DNA from: Hansfordia pulvinata
Lineage: Eukaryota > Ascomycota > Sordariomycetes > Xylariales
Length of the DNA stretch: 64,000 nucleotides
NCBI GenBank assembly: GCA_006538405.1
Contig: BJKQ01000015.1
Span: 434,001-498,000, forward strand
Direction of reading: 5' to 3'
This document shows positions 34,839-46,802 of this stretch, piece by piece (position 1 is the first letter of the stretch; each line of letters starts with the position of its first letter). The notes beneath the pieces were generated by a model. That model was not told where the DNA came from. It worked only from the letters and a program-made list of their open reading frames with translations, and did not search any database. A program made the position numbers and the translations under genes.

Positions 34839-37800
34839 ATGGGCCTTACGACTCTTGTGCTGCTCTGCCTGACCACCGCAGCCCAATGCTTCGACACGTC
34901 TCGCCCCGATAACAATGGAACTCGCCCGGCCTGGACATGGGGCCCCTACCGCCCGAACCTCTACTTCGGCGTCCGGCCCACCGCGCCCGAGACGGCGCTT
35001 ATGGGCCTCGCGTGGGCCAGCGGCCGCAGCCACGAGGAGCTGCTCCAATGTAAGTACATTAAGCAAGCACAGGAACGGCAGGGCGGAGTTGGCACTCATC
35101 TCTCACGCTTGTTTGCTTGCTTGCTGGGAAGAACAAAACACCACTGGTCAAGATGACGCTTCACGAACGCTGACCAGCGACCGCATCAAGCCGTGCGCGA
35201 CACGTGCGAGCAGGACGACGGCATGGAGGGCTACGGCTGGGACGCCTTCGACCACCGCCTCGGCGGCCGGCAGTCGGTGCACGACGCGCGCCTGCACCTC
35301 GACCTGGCCACCGAGTTCGCCAAGACGGTCGACGAGGAGAGCTGGGGCGTCCGCGTCACGGGCCGGCCGCGCGCCGGCGCTCCCCCCGACCTGCGCACCG
35401 CCCTCGTCTTCCACTTTGCCCTGGAGCAGTTCCCTGGCGCTGGCGCAGCTGAAGACCCTGCTGCTACCAAGGCGCTCGAGTGCAGCGCCGGCTCAGCCGG
35501 AGGCGGCGACGCAGGCGGCGATGGTAATGGCGTCGACATAACCGCGTCCTGCACCGGCCGCGACCCCACGCTCGGCGCTTTCGAGATCCGCGTCACGGGC
35601 GACGCCGGGAACAAGGTGGTCCAGAGCACGGTGACGCACGGCGTCACGGTCGACGAGTCCGACATCTGGCAGGCCAAGAAGGTCTTCCTCCAGCAGTCGA
35701 GGGCCGCGCCCGGGGAGGATGCCTTGGGCATCGCCAGCCATCCCGGGTCCGGAAACCTCCAGTTCATCCAGACGATTCTCGAGGGTGCTTTCACCGTGGG
35801 TGCCGCTGCCGACTGAAATGCCGAACCATGATGCCTGGACTAGGGAAACTGACTTGGTGGCCTTGCTGCAGATGACGCTGACTTACCACTCGAAGGGAGA
35901 GTACAGTCTGAACGGCAAGTTACCGCTCTCCTTCCCTCCATTCATTTCTCTCTCTCTCTCCCCCTCGAATGTCGTTCCTGACAAGCAACAGCCGCCGCCA
36001 TCAATGCCACCGTTAGCAACCAGCACATCATCTTCCCCACGCTCGTGGACGACGTCTTCCCCCGGACCGCCCCGTTCCAGGATGAGCAGCACGGTCGCCT
36101 CACTCAGTACCTCGTATCGAACCTCCTGGGCGGCCTGGGCTACTTCCACGGCGACACCAAGGTGGATTACTCGGCGGCGCCGGCGTACGACGAGGCGGAC
36201 GAGGGGTTCTGGGCCGCCGAGGCCGCCGCCCAGGCCCGGGCCAACGTCACCACGACCGAGCCCGCGTCGCTGCTGTCCTTCGTGCCCTCGCGGCCCTTCT
36301 TCCCACGCGGCTTCCTCTGGGACGAGGGGTTCCACCTCCTCGTCGCCCTCGAGTGGGACCTGGACCTTGCCGTGTCGGTGCTCCAGAGCTGGCTGGCCCT
36401 GATGGACGACGACGGCTACATCTCGCGCGAGCAGATCCTTGGGCCCGAGGCTCGCATCAAGGTCCCCGACCAGTTCCAGACACAGTACCCGCATCACGCG
36501 AACCCGCCCACCCTAACCGCTCTGGTGCTCCCGGCGCTGCTGTCCAAACTCACCGACGAAAGCAGCAACAGCAGCAGCCAGGCGCGACGGGGGTACGCCG
36601 GCAATCCCTCGCGCTACCTTGGGTTCCCCAGTGAGGCGGCGGCGCTGCTCGAGGAGCTGTTCGGGCTCTGCCGGCGCCAGTTCCGGTGGCTGGCCCGCAC
36701 CCAGGCTGCGGACCCGTCCGGCAAGTGGCCGCGGCCGCACGGCCTCTTCTCCCTCTCCGCCGTCGACGGGGCCACCGCCGGCTTCCGGTGGCGCGGCCGC
36801 ACGCCCTCGCACACCCTGGCCAGCGGCCTCGACGACTACCCGCGCGCCGACCCGCCTCACCCGGGCGAGCTGCACGCCGACGGGCTGGCGTGGGCGGGCG
36901 CCGCGGCGCAGGCCCTGCTGCGGACCGCCGAGTACCTGGGCAACGTGAGCAGCGGCACGAGCGGCGAGCGCGGAAAGTGGGAGGAGGAGGCCCGGGAGCT
37001 GCGCTCGTACGCGGCCGCCGCGAGGCGCAACCTGGTCGCGCTGCACTGGGACCCGGAGTACGAGGCCTTCTGCGACGCGACTGTGGCAGCGAGAGCGGGG
37101 GCGGCTGCCGGCGCCGGCGAGTACGAGTACAAGCGGGTGTGCCACCTGGGCTACGTGTCGCTCATGCCGTTTCTCCTGGGGCAGATGGACATTGGCGGCG
37201 GCGACGACGACGGAGACGAGGGCGAAGAAGACAGACTGCACCGCCTGGTGGCGGTGCTGGACCTGCTCGCGGACCCGGAGCGGCTGTGGTCTCCGCACGG
37301 CCTGCGCAGCCTCAGCGCGCGCGACGCCCACTACGACGGGGGCGAGGACTACTGGCGGGGGGACGTGTGGATGAATCTCAACGTGCTGGCGGTCCAGCGT
37401 CTCTGGGACTTGGGCTCGGGCTCGGGCTTGTGGGCAGGGTCGTCGTCCTCGTCAAGCGCGGCTACGGTCCCGGCCCATGTGCGGGCCCGGGCGCTGGCGC
37501 TGGCCGCGGACCTGAGGGAGCGCGTGGTCGGCACGGTGCGCGCCAGCTGGGAGGAGACGGGCTTCTCGTGGGAGCGGTACGACGACAAGACGGGCGAGGC
37601 CAAGGGCACGCGGGCCTTCACCGGCTGGACCGCCTGCGTTGTGCTCCTGATGGGCCTGGACCTGCCGCCCGCAGCGACAGGGGCGGCGGCGGCGGCGGCG
37701 GCGGCACAGCAGCTTCCTGTAGGACGGGGCTGGGGGGACTCGCGGGCGTGGCCGTCGTGCTCGCCGCCGCGCTGGCGCTCGTCTTCAGGAGACGGGCGGC

Positions 37801-37934
37801 GAGCCTGGTGCGGCGCTTCGGCGGCAGCGGGCTCCTGCGGCTCCACCGCGGCGGCGCGGCGGGTGCCGGGGCGTACAGGGAGATCATCGACCTGGACGAG
37901 CGGGAGGCACGGGGCTCGCGGTGAGGGACCATGA
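34839..37934 (+). CDS. Mannosyl-oligosaccharide glucosidase (glucosidase I), GH63
   Basis: ER enzyme removing the outer alpha-1,2-glucose from Glc3Man9GlcNAc2 on new glycoproteins. Four exons by phase: 34839-35049, 35191-35795, 35872-35914 and 35992 onward. The third intron (35915-35991) uses a GC donor (GCAAGT); only this donor keeps frame. The start MGLTTLVLLCLTTAAQC is a signal peptide. GH63 landmarks: RPNLYFGVRP, VRDTCEQDDGMEGYGWD, FVPSRPFFPRGFLWDEGFHLL, REQILGPEARIKVP, QYPHHANPPT, and FTGWTACVVLLMGL near the domain end. After it, frame breaks at a (GGC)n run (37682-37705). The frame as read ends at 37934 (933 aa); the alternative frame gives a hydrophobic GVAVVLAAALALVF span, a basic tail and a stop at 37924. 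This suggests an indel and a C-terminal membrane anchor. Confidence 0.9.
37682..37705. repeat. (GGC)n microsatellite in the GH63 gene
   Basis: Trinucleotide run at the point where the likely reading frame changes. Confidence 0.85.
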
Positions 37935-40900
37935 GAATCGAGACGCGGCGGGCGGCGGCTGCTCGCGGTCGCGTTTGCGCGGATCCTGGCGCAGCCGTGA
38001 CTGCAATGAACTGCAATGACGACATCCGCATCTACATGAGGATGAGGAGTATCCGTGAAATCTCGTACTGCGCCGTTGTCGCGCACGATTGGCTATGCCT
38101 GAGGGCGACCGGCCAGCCAGCACCAGACGCAAGGCGGCAATGAGAAACATTTTCTCAGCTGCCGCAGAGACCGGGACGTCTCACAGGAAGGGCCGATCAC
38201 CGGGGGTTCGCTGCCATGAGACCTGGTAACTCGGGTTCCTCCAAAGGGGGAGCAGTCGGCTGCATTGGTTTGGTCTGCGCTACGGCCGTCGCAAAAGACA
38301 TGGGATGCAAGAGCCGCCATTGACAGCTCTTGGCGACGCTTGCAGTTGGAGAGCCCCCCCTCCTGCCCTTGTCTCCCTCCAAGTTGTGTGTGTGTGTGTG
38401 TGTGTGTGGGCGCGGCGGCTCTTTAGGGGCAGAAAGACGTTGAAGGGATCGGCGGCGGCGCCCTGCGTCAGAGGCGCGCCCCACCGCGGCGCTTCGACAG
38501 ATCGCAAGTCAACCGCTCCATCGGGCGCGCGGGTCCCCAGCTGTGGATGAGTACGAGTACACAACTGACAGCGTGTACTCGTACGAGGACGGAATGCAGT
38601 GCTGCTGTCTGCAGCGGCGAGGACTCGAAGTCTCTCCTCGGCGGGCTTTTCCCCGGCCGAGACACATGTACGCTCCGTGTCCGCGAGGCTGTCCGGATTG
38701 GAAGAAGGAGAAAGAAGTCAAACAAACAAACCTCGCACTCTGTTTTCGCAGCTCACGCACGACCTGCAACCCCGTATCGTCGCCGCCGGATCGAGACGTC
38801 CCAACGCATCGACGAGCAATGCATGTTGGTGCCACCGGCGGTAACTACAACGGCCAGGCGTTTAGGTACGCGAGCAAAGGCAAGGTGGTGTACAGACTCG
38901 CATGGGCCAACTTGATGCCGAGGACAGAGAAAAGAAATACAGGAAACAACCCTTGCCACCCCATGCTCTGTCGCCGTATCCGTACCCATGTCTGCAGGCG
39001 GCGGTCGACTGTTCACCTACAGCTTGCGCTACTTGCAGATCCGAGGTCGCTACGGACGAGGCGACGTCGTCGACAGCGACCGCAGGGCAGCCTTGACAGG
39101 ACCGCCCGGGAGGGACACACGTCGACAAAGTGAAAGGCTGCTGCTGTGCGGCCGGGGGCGCCATCCCGCATTCCATGGCGCTCGCGCGATCTGCTTGTCT
39201 CCAGCCCCGAGTCCGCATGCCGACTCCTCCTCCTCCGCCGCGTCTGGTTGGGGGAGGGGGTTGAGACGGCGCCGGAGGGATTGGCGGGTTGAAGATTCAC
39301 GATTCCTCTCTGAGCCGCCTTCCGTTCTACCAAGATCTGCCCCGCGGCGCGGAGGGGCGTTCATGTAGTACCATCTCGTGTCCCGCCGCTCCGCAAAGCC
39401 CGAGCCGCAGGCCGTCGACCGTCAGCGCCCACAGCCACCTTCGACGCACTGACTTCACTCGATGCTGATGCTGCCTCGCGCTCTCGAAACCGGAGGACTC
39501 CGACCAGCCCGATGCGACCGTCAGTTTCCCGAAACATCAACGATGAAATAACAAAAAAAAAGAAGAAACAAAAGCCCCCGCGGGGCCGTGTGTTATTACA
39601 CGCTATCATTGCGTTCCGTCTGAGCCACCCAACCCCGAAGTAATGATCGCATCGCATCCCCGTGCGACACCGCCGCGCCCCGTGTTATAATACGCGGCGC
39701 CGAATCAACAGTAGTAATAGCAATAACAATAACAGTAGTGTTGGTTTGCGAGTACAAGCGGGCGCACGGGAAACCCGCAATCGACTTTCAACCCCCAAGA
39801 CACAGTCCATGTCATCCCCCCCCATATGACAGCAAAGGGAGGTTGGGGCTTGAAAGAAGTCGCACAGCAAACTTCTCTCCAATCTGCCGTTTTTGCTCGT
39901 CGAATAGAAAAGGGCGGCGTTGCTACTCGCATGTCAAGTCCCCAGACGCCCACCTATGTTGCCCGTTGGAACGGGTCCCTGACGATCACCCAGGAGTAAA
40001 GTCCCACAGAGTCCCCTAACTTAGGTCCCGCTGCTAACGCCTCGGCGAGCAACCTCGTATACGAGTCTGGGTACTTCAGGTACCTTGCGCATGGGTGGGT
40101 AGTTTCTACTTGTCGCCGTTTGCGCCTTTTGCGCCGTTTGTTGCTGCTGCTGTTGCCGCCGCCGTCGGGAACTGGAGGTAGGTAGAGAGAGTGTGTGTGT
40201 GTTCAGTGGGCGCTAAACGTTTGTACGAGATCACTCACCCCCTGCCAGAACCAACCATCGCGGGTCGGGGGAAAACCCAACGGCGTCAGGGGGTCGCAAC
40301 ATACGGGACGGTTTTTGTGGGCTGGCGGTACGAGTTAGTGGTGGTGGTGGTGGTGGTGGTGGTGGTGGTGGTGGGGCTTTGACTGGCGCGGCCACATTTG
40401 AGAGAAGAATGTACTCGTGAAAGGGGCGCACGGCGGCAGAGCGCGGCGGCGGTGTCCCCTGTCCCCGGGGAGGGTTGGACGGACGGGACCAACGAGGCTG
40501 GGCTGCCCACTGCGGCGCACACTGACGCTGATGCGACAACGCCGAGAACCGCACGACTGGTTTCTTTCTTTTTTTTTTTGATTCTTTTTTTTTTCGGTTG
40601 TCCTCTGTATGGGTGTGTCAAGTAGTGACTACTCACCCCTGCAATATCGCAATCGCAATCGCAAGAGCGCCGGTCGGGCTCGGGGCGCGTGCGAAAAGGG
40701 GGGCGCGAGAAAGAAAAGACAGCAGACGGGGGGGCGTTACGCGTTACGCGTTCCCCGGCACCAACGAGCACGTGCGCGCGCCCCGTGGGTGGATGTCTCT
40801 GCGGTCGTCGTCGTCCTCCTCGTCAGCCCAGCTTGCGCTCCACGGGAAGAGAAAAGGGGGCTTTCAGCCAACCGCAGTTTAGTCGCAAGCTAGGGCTGGC

Positions 40901-41817
40901 GTGGCACCGTGGCTGGATCAGACTACGAGTACGCCGGGGACCCAGTCAAGGAAGCCGCGCCCACTTTTCTGAAAGGAGAGGGGAGGAGAGGGGGGGTGGG
41001 GGGTAACGAAGACCAATGCTACGAGTAATTCACAGGCAGACAGATGGCGCGAGGGAATGGGAAAGGCAACTCGAGCAGGGAGCATGTGGTGTTTTTGTGT
41101 TCAAAAAAGGTGGTTTTGTCAATTTTTCGTCTATAGCAAAGCAGATGACTGCGAGAGCGACGAGGCTGCTATGAATATGTGCGCGAATGGTAGCTAAAAT
41201 CTGGGATGTTTGTATCCCCCGAAGTGAATGAAAGCACACTGTCCGGCCCCGACCGTAAAAGCTTGCGCACCCCGAGAGCCCCGCGGGCGGGTCGCGCGGG
41301 CTCTCTCCCGTGTGGACGCCACGCGTGGCGATCCCCTGACCGACACACGGTCTGGGGCCGCTCCCGTGCGCGGCGCAGCAAGTCGGGGGTCCGTGAACAA
41401 TGTTGCGTGGCCCAGTGATGGGCCGTGTGAAGAGAAGCGTCAGCCTTCCCATCCGTCTTTCTTTTTTTTTCGCCGAAAACACCGATATCCTATCCTCTCA
41501 AAACAAAAATCCCTTGATCAGCCAGTGCTCCCCTCCCGAGAAAAAGTCTATGATATTCCCTAAGCATGCTTGATGATGCTTGTCTTGCCGAGACGTCAAG
41601 TCGTCGTGTCCGCGCAGGCCTCCAGCCGCGGGGTGGTAAAGAAGTGAATTGTGTCGGGTATCTCAAGCCATGCCATGCCATGCCATGCCAGTAGCAGCGT
41701 TCATATCGTGATGCGTGGGCGCTCAGCGCGCGCGAGGTCGTGATCCAACGGGGAGAAGCTCCACGTTCCTTGCTGTGTTGTCAAACAAACACGCAGTGGT
41801 CGGCGCGGGTTTGTTGT
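37935..41817. other. 3.9-kb gene-poor, microsatellite-rich region
   Basis: No supported gene. It contains (GT)n at about 38386-38408, TACGAGTA-type octamers at 38552, 38576, 40924 and 41020, A- and T-runs near 39548 and 40570-40593, a (GTG)n run at 40338-40374 and an ATGCC repeat at 41669-41690. Confidence 0.5.
40338..40374. repeat. (GTG)n trinucleotide repeat
   Basis: About twelve perfect copies in non-coding DNA; it makes artificial poly-Val or poly-His frames. Confidence 0.9.
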
Positions 41818-42372
41818 TTAGTGCTCTCCCAGGACGAACCGGCGCTCCACGTAGTGGGGGGCCTCGTCGCGCGAGCTGAGGCCCTTGCTGCCCAGGGTGA
41901 CAATCAGGTCCTCCTCGTCGCAGGAGGCGGTCTGGATGTCGTCGGGGTGGTAGTAGGCCGTGTTGCAGGGGAAGATGCTGCAGCCCGAGATGACGCTCTT
42001 GACGACGGCCGTCAGCTGGCTGGCCGGGAACATCTCCTTGACGCCATCCGTGTCGTTGGGGTCGACAATGGCCGACACGTCGAAGAAGGTGGAGCCGCCC
42101 GCGCCCTGGAAGGTCGCCTCGGCCAGCATGCCGGGCTTGTTGGGCTTGCCCTCGCTGACTGAGTACGCGTTGCCGATCCAGCCCTGCGGGAACTCGACCT
42201 TCTGCTGGCAGTTGCCCTCGATCTCGACGGGCTGGATCTCGGCGCAGCCGCTGGTGGGGACCACGTAGATGGTGCGCTTGGTGCTGTCCTGGTTGATGAA
42301 GGTGATCGAGTTGGCGCTGACGAGCGACGCCGCGCTCAGGGTGACGGCGGCGAGCTTGGCGAAGGAGAACAT
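41818..42372 (-). CDS. Secreted protein of the fungal 'DNase1 protein' family
   Basis: 184-residue secreted protein, single exon, ATG at 42372. Residues 1-20 are a signal peptide ending LVSA. The pattern NQDSTKRTIYVVP, QGWIGNAYSVSEGKPN, TFFDVSAIVDPNDTDGVKEM and CNTAYYHPDDIQTASC matches a family common in Pezizomycotina and often annotated 'DNase1 protein'. I know of no proof of nuclease activity, and the fold may be closer to thaumatin-like beta-sandwiches. Five cysteines are visible (about residues 43, 54, 130, 135 and 149). A TATAAA lies about 370 bp upstream, implying a long leader. The gene sits alone between two gene-poor blocks. Confidence 0.72.
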   Translation of the reverse strand: MFSFAKLAAVTLSAASLVSANSITFINQDSTKRTIYVVPTSGCAEIQPVEIEGNCQQKVEFPQGWIGNAYSVSEGKPNKPGMLAEATFQGAGGSTFFDVSAIVDPNDTDGVKEMFPASQLTAVVKSVISGCSIFPCNTAYYHPDDIQTASCDEEDLIVTLGSKGLSSRDEAPHYVERRFVLGEH

Positions 42373-42743
42373 GCTGTATGTTTGTTTATGGCTTGGAGGT
42401 GGCTACTGGTGATTTGTAGTGCAAAGAAAGTTTGGTGGCTGCAGTTGACGGTTGAATCCTGAACCGGCCGGAGCGTTGTTGATGGTTGTCTTGAGACGAG
42501 CTGTTGTGTAGTTTCTGTTCTGGAAGGGAAGAAGAGACTGTGGTGCCTGATCAAAGACTGAAGCTTGATCCAAGGACGAGAGAAGAGGGTTGTGGGTTCT
42601 AAAAGTAGCTTTTGGCAAAGAGAGAGTGGTTTGCGCAAGAGCCAGCAGTTAAAGAATGTCTGAAGCCGTAAAGGACTGTGTAAAGAAGGTGGGTGATGCT
42701 GAGAGTGTGAGACAGGCAGACAATGTCGCGGACCCGGGGCCCC

Positions 42744-42749
42744 TTTATA
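42744..42749 (-). promoter_or_regulatory. TATA-like element upstream of DNase1-like gene
   Basis: TATAAA on the minus strand about 370 bp before the ATG at 42372. Confidence 0.35.
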
Positions 42750-43900
42750 ACCAGACTTGGGACAAAGGTGCAGGGGCAACCGTTCCCAGCCAGGAGAAAG
42801 AAGACTACGGAGTATTCGGCGGGTGGGCCTCCCTCGAGCAGTCAGTCAGGTACCGGAAGCCTTCCATCGACGGCCATGTGGCCGCGGTGGGTATACCACC
42901 GCCTAGGTTCGTTCCTATAGGGCGGCCCCCCAGCAGAGACATGCGAGGCAGGGATCGACGCTTTCGTGGGCCGCTCGGCTGGGCGTCTCCCAGGCACGCC
43001 AGGTACGCCAGGCAAGCGTACTCGTAGCAAGCACGGGCAGCCAGGGCGACCTCCGGCTCGGGCATAACGGGCATAGATCGGCGCGCAGGTGGGTCGGCGC
43101 CGAACCAAGCGTTGGGCTGGCTTTAGTTCCCAGAGTGCTGATTCAGAACTCACGATGGTACCGTTGCGCCATATCCGTCTACGGTATTCTTGCGACCGAC
43201 GGCGAAGCGCAACAAGGCTCTTGTCGCGGGTGCGACCAGGAGAATCGGAAGTGCCTTCTGCCTCCCCCCACCCGCCCAATGACTTGTGAGCGTGCGGAGT
43301 TTTCTTCGTCCCATCCCTCGCCCGTGTCTGAATAAGAGTTGCTCGGCCGAGATGACACGCAGGCACGAGCACGCCCCAACGCACCCACGTATGCGCAGGT
43401 GCCGGGGCTCCCGTTTGGCAGCAGACGGACGAGCACACCGGGGAAGCCTGGGGACAGCAGCGAGGAGCCCACCCAGGACAGGCGACTGGGCTGTGATAGG
43501 AACACGTCAAGAATCTGGGCCGAGGGAGCAGGCAGGCAGGCAGACAGCAAGGTAAGGGAGCAGACGCATCGGGCGTTGTCCTGCCGTCCATCCCTACGTA
43601 CGTCTGCGGGCCCGTCCCAACGCGCCGCGGCCTGCGTCGTGGGCCAGTGCCGCGACCTGTCGAGTGCTGGCTGCCGCGCCGCCGTGCCTTGGTACTGTCG
43701 TGTCTTGGCCCAAGTCCTGCCGCGCCTGGGCGCTCTGGGTTAGGCCAGGTCGCACGCCTGGCAGTCCGGAGTCCGTCCGAGCTGGGGACAGCGTGGGCGG
43801 GGTTGCCAGAGGAGGGCCCGGCTGTGTGGTTGGCGAGGGTGCGGTGCGGTGCTTGCCCTGCCCGGGCTTGTCGTACCCGCACCTGTATGTGTGTCTCTGC

Positions 43901-43956
43901 CTGTGCCTGTGCCCGTGCCCGTGCCCGTGCCCGTGCCCGTGCCCGTGCCTGTGCCT
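43901..43956. repeat. Tandem repeat, 6-bp unit GTGCCC/GTGCCT
   Basis: About nine contiguous copies, the outer ones with CCT. Creates false Cys-Pro and Val-Pro frames. Confidence 0.9.
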
Positions 43957-46770
43957 GGCGTGCCTGGTACCTTGCAGCAGCAGCCGCAGCGGCGGCAGCA
44001 GCAAACGACGGGATCCATCCATGTGGCAGACCCAGAGGGGCCCAACGCTAGGCCAGAGGCTGAGGCCCCAGAGCCGTCGAGACCAGCAAATCGGAAGCCA
44101 AGGCGCCAAGGGGGGCCCCGGTCGGCCCCTCCAGGACCGCCAGAAACGGTCATCGCGATTGGGTTGCTGCGCATCGGACCAACCATTCTTCGAGGCGGTG
44201 GCCCCGATTGGGAGCCGAGATCTCGACCTTTACACGTGGAGTCCTATTACGACAGCAGCCAGCAAATTTTGCGCCTTGCATGCACGCGGGTCTTCCGGCC
44301 AGAGTCTCGGTGCCGCAAGCCACGCCAGCGACGCGGCAAAGGGGTCATGTGAGTCCATCGGAGCGACAAGAGAGAAGGGGAAAAAAAGTCGACAAAGTCA
44401 TTCAGCGTCAACGGTGTGGCGGGATGGTTGCGAGGGCGCCGAGGATCGGGAAACACATTCCGGCAACAGCGGGACGAGGACGACAAGTTGGCAGTGATGC
44501 CCGATGGACCACGTCACCATGTCGGTGAGATACTTTTTTCCCGACGTCGAAGATGAGAGAAGGTTGCAGCAGCATGTGGCGATATCACGGTGACAATGTC
44601 ATGTTGGCACAGGAAACTCGGCGTCTCGGGCTGTATCAGTGTCACGGTGGGATCGGGACGAGTTGCATGTCCGTAGCTGCCTGCCGCTGCCGAAGTCAGT
44701 CGTCATGTCGTCGGGGATCCATCACAACACAGCCTGGAAGACAGATGGGAAAGCCGACTATGATGAGCGGACTTTGCTTTGCAGCGGCCGACAGCTTCGA
44801 CTGCGTCGACAGCGTCAGCAGACACGAGGAGCGAGGAGAGGAGCGGGTGAGTGGGTGAGCGGGCGAGTGGGCGAGTGGGCGAGAGTCGGTGACCGAGTGC
44901 GTGCGCGAGCTGGGCGAGAGAAATGCAATGACTCAGGCATGCGCGAGGGTGGCTAGACAGCAAGCGAGTAGCGGAAATCTGACAGTTGGGTCGGAGAGAA
45001 GAGGGGGCGCAGGACGAGGAAAGGCACAATCGTGGGAGGGCAGAGGGCAGAGAGGGCAGAGGATAGAGTGGGCAGACGCTGGCCGCTGCCTTGGAAACAG
45101 CCGCACTACAGACAGCGCTCAAGTGGGGGCGTTCCCGCCCTGTACTCGTAAAGTGCTTGCATCGGTCACCTTGCATAACGGAGCACCCAACGGTAAGGCG
45201 AACGGGGCGTCAAACGGAGAGGGCGGATGTCTTAGATCAGGTACCTACGGCCTCACCGTCTGTTAGGCCAAGTCCAAGTGCCCACACATCCCGAGCATAG
45301 ATAGATACAGGTAGTTGACTACCCACCTACCGTACGTGTTAGTCAAAAGCCATAAGGCCACAGTACTCGTTCTCAAAAGCAGAGGTGAAAGCCAAAGAGC
45401 CACAGGGCTTACGAATACAACCGCGCCGTTGTTCGTTGGCATAGCACTATCCAGGGCCGGGGCGGTACACACAGGCACGCGACCAGTACGAAACGGTTCG
45501 AGGTTGGCGCCGGAAGTGGCGGCTTTCACGAGTATCGATCCGTACCGGACGGAGTACCCGTATGCAGGTACGCAAACATTCTCTGTGCTGGTGGGCCGGG
45601 TGCCTCATCCTCACAGGGCTAGCACGCTAGCCACGAATACCTCGCACCCTCGTCAGGGGGCTAGTGCGCTGAGAGTGCCGCTACAGCCCCGTCCGGGCGG
45701 AAAGCCGCCGTCTAGCGTCCCCACCGACCAGGAGGCACCGGATCGGCAACCGTCCAATCCCCCCACCCTCCTTCACGATGACTCCCAACGTCTGGCAGAA
45801 TCTTCATTGGAATATCGTACGCCCCGAAGCCCCTCCGAATGAATGTGGACACCGCGTCTTTCAGCAGTGAGCCAGACCGACGCGAAGTAAGAGACGAGCC
45901 GAAGAAAAAAAAATTCTTCTCTTGATTCCCGCACATCCCAGAAGCCAAAGTGTCTCGACCGAGCAGCTAGATGGAATCGACCTGGCCCATCTCGCCACAC
46001 ATCATCATCGACACTGGCTGCCGTCGCCTTCCCCCGTGCCGCGCGGCACAAGAAACAACGAGGGGCGGCGCCTCCACGGCACAGCATGACACATCGTTTG
46101 CTCTAAACAGGTGGCAGGCCGGGCGGCTGTGCCTCTGCCTGGGCCAACGTCAGCTGTCCTCTGTCACCCGACTTCAATCACCCTCAACGAACAACACACA
46201 GATACTTCGCATGCGCCAATAGTTGCTTCCGGTCCAATCGAGTCAGGCAGGCTGTCGGTATTGTATCTTTTCCCGGGGGGTTATCTCTTATCTTTACCTT
46301 TTACCCGCCTCAGCAACAGTGTACCATACCCACGCCTCCTCGCCGCCCACCACATACGGGGTGAGCACCTCTGGAAATGTCGGTGTGAAGCAGCCAGTGG
46401 GTGACGTGTGCGGATTGCAGCCTTCACTCGCCCTCGCCCAATACTCCTGCCGCCGAGCCCGACACAGCAGCGTCTCAATCGCACCCATCCACATCAGAAG
46501 GCTGGCAGCAAGCAAAAGAAAGTCCCTCACCCAGCTCGCCGGCCGGCCAGTACTCGTTCGAGCACGCGCAGGCAGCACTGCCGAGCCACCAGCAGAGCTA
46601 GCGACGAGGCCGTCCAATCGCACAATGCTTCCGATCCGCAGGTAGTCGTCGGGCTTTTCTCGCCCTCAACTGGCCCGCTCCCGCCGTCCGCCTGCCGTCC
46701 GCCGTTCGCCCGTTCGCCCGTTCCTGGCCCAGTTCGCCGCGATGAGTCAAGCACTCTCTGCGGTACGGGC

Positions 46771-46802
46771 CACACACACACACACACTCTCTCTCTCTCT
46801 CT
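46771..46802. repeat. Compound (AC)n(CT)n microsatellite
   Basis: Dinucleotide AC run continuing into a CT run in non-coding DNA. Confidence 0.85.

Noticed and set aside
42842..43882. Minus-strand frame of about 346 codons in the gene desert
   Set aside because: Arg/Pro/Ser-rich, no ATG start in context, no motif, overlaps repeat-driven frames on the other strand.
43664..44497. Plus-strand frame with a Cys-Pro repeat
   Set aside because: Produced by the GTGCCC tandem repeat; no plausible protein around it.
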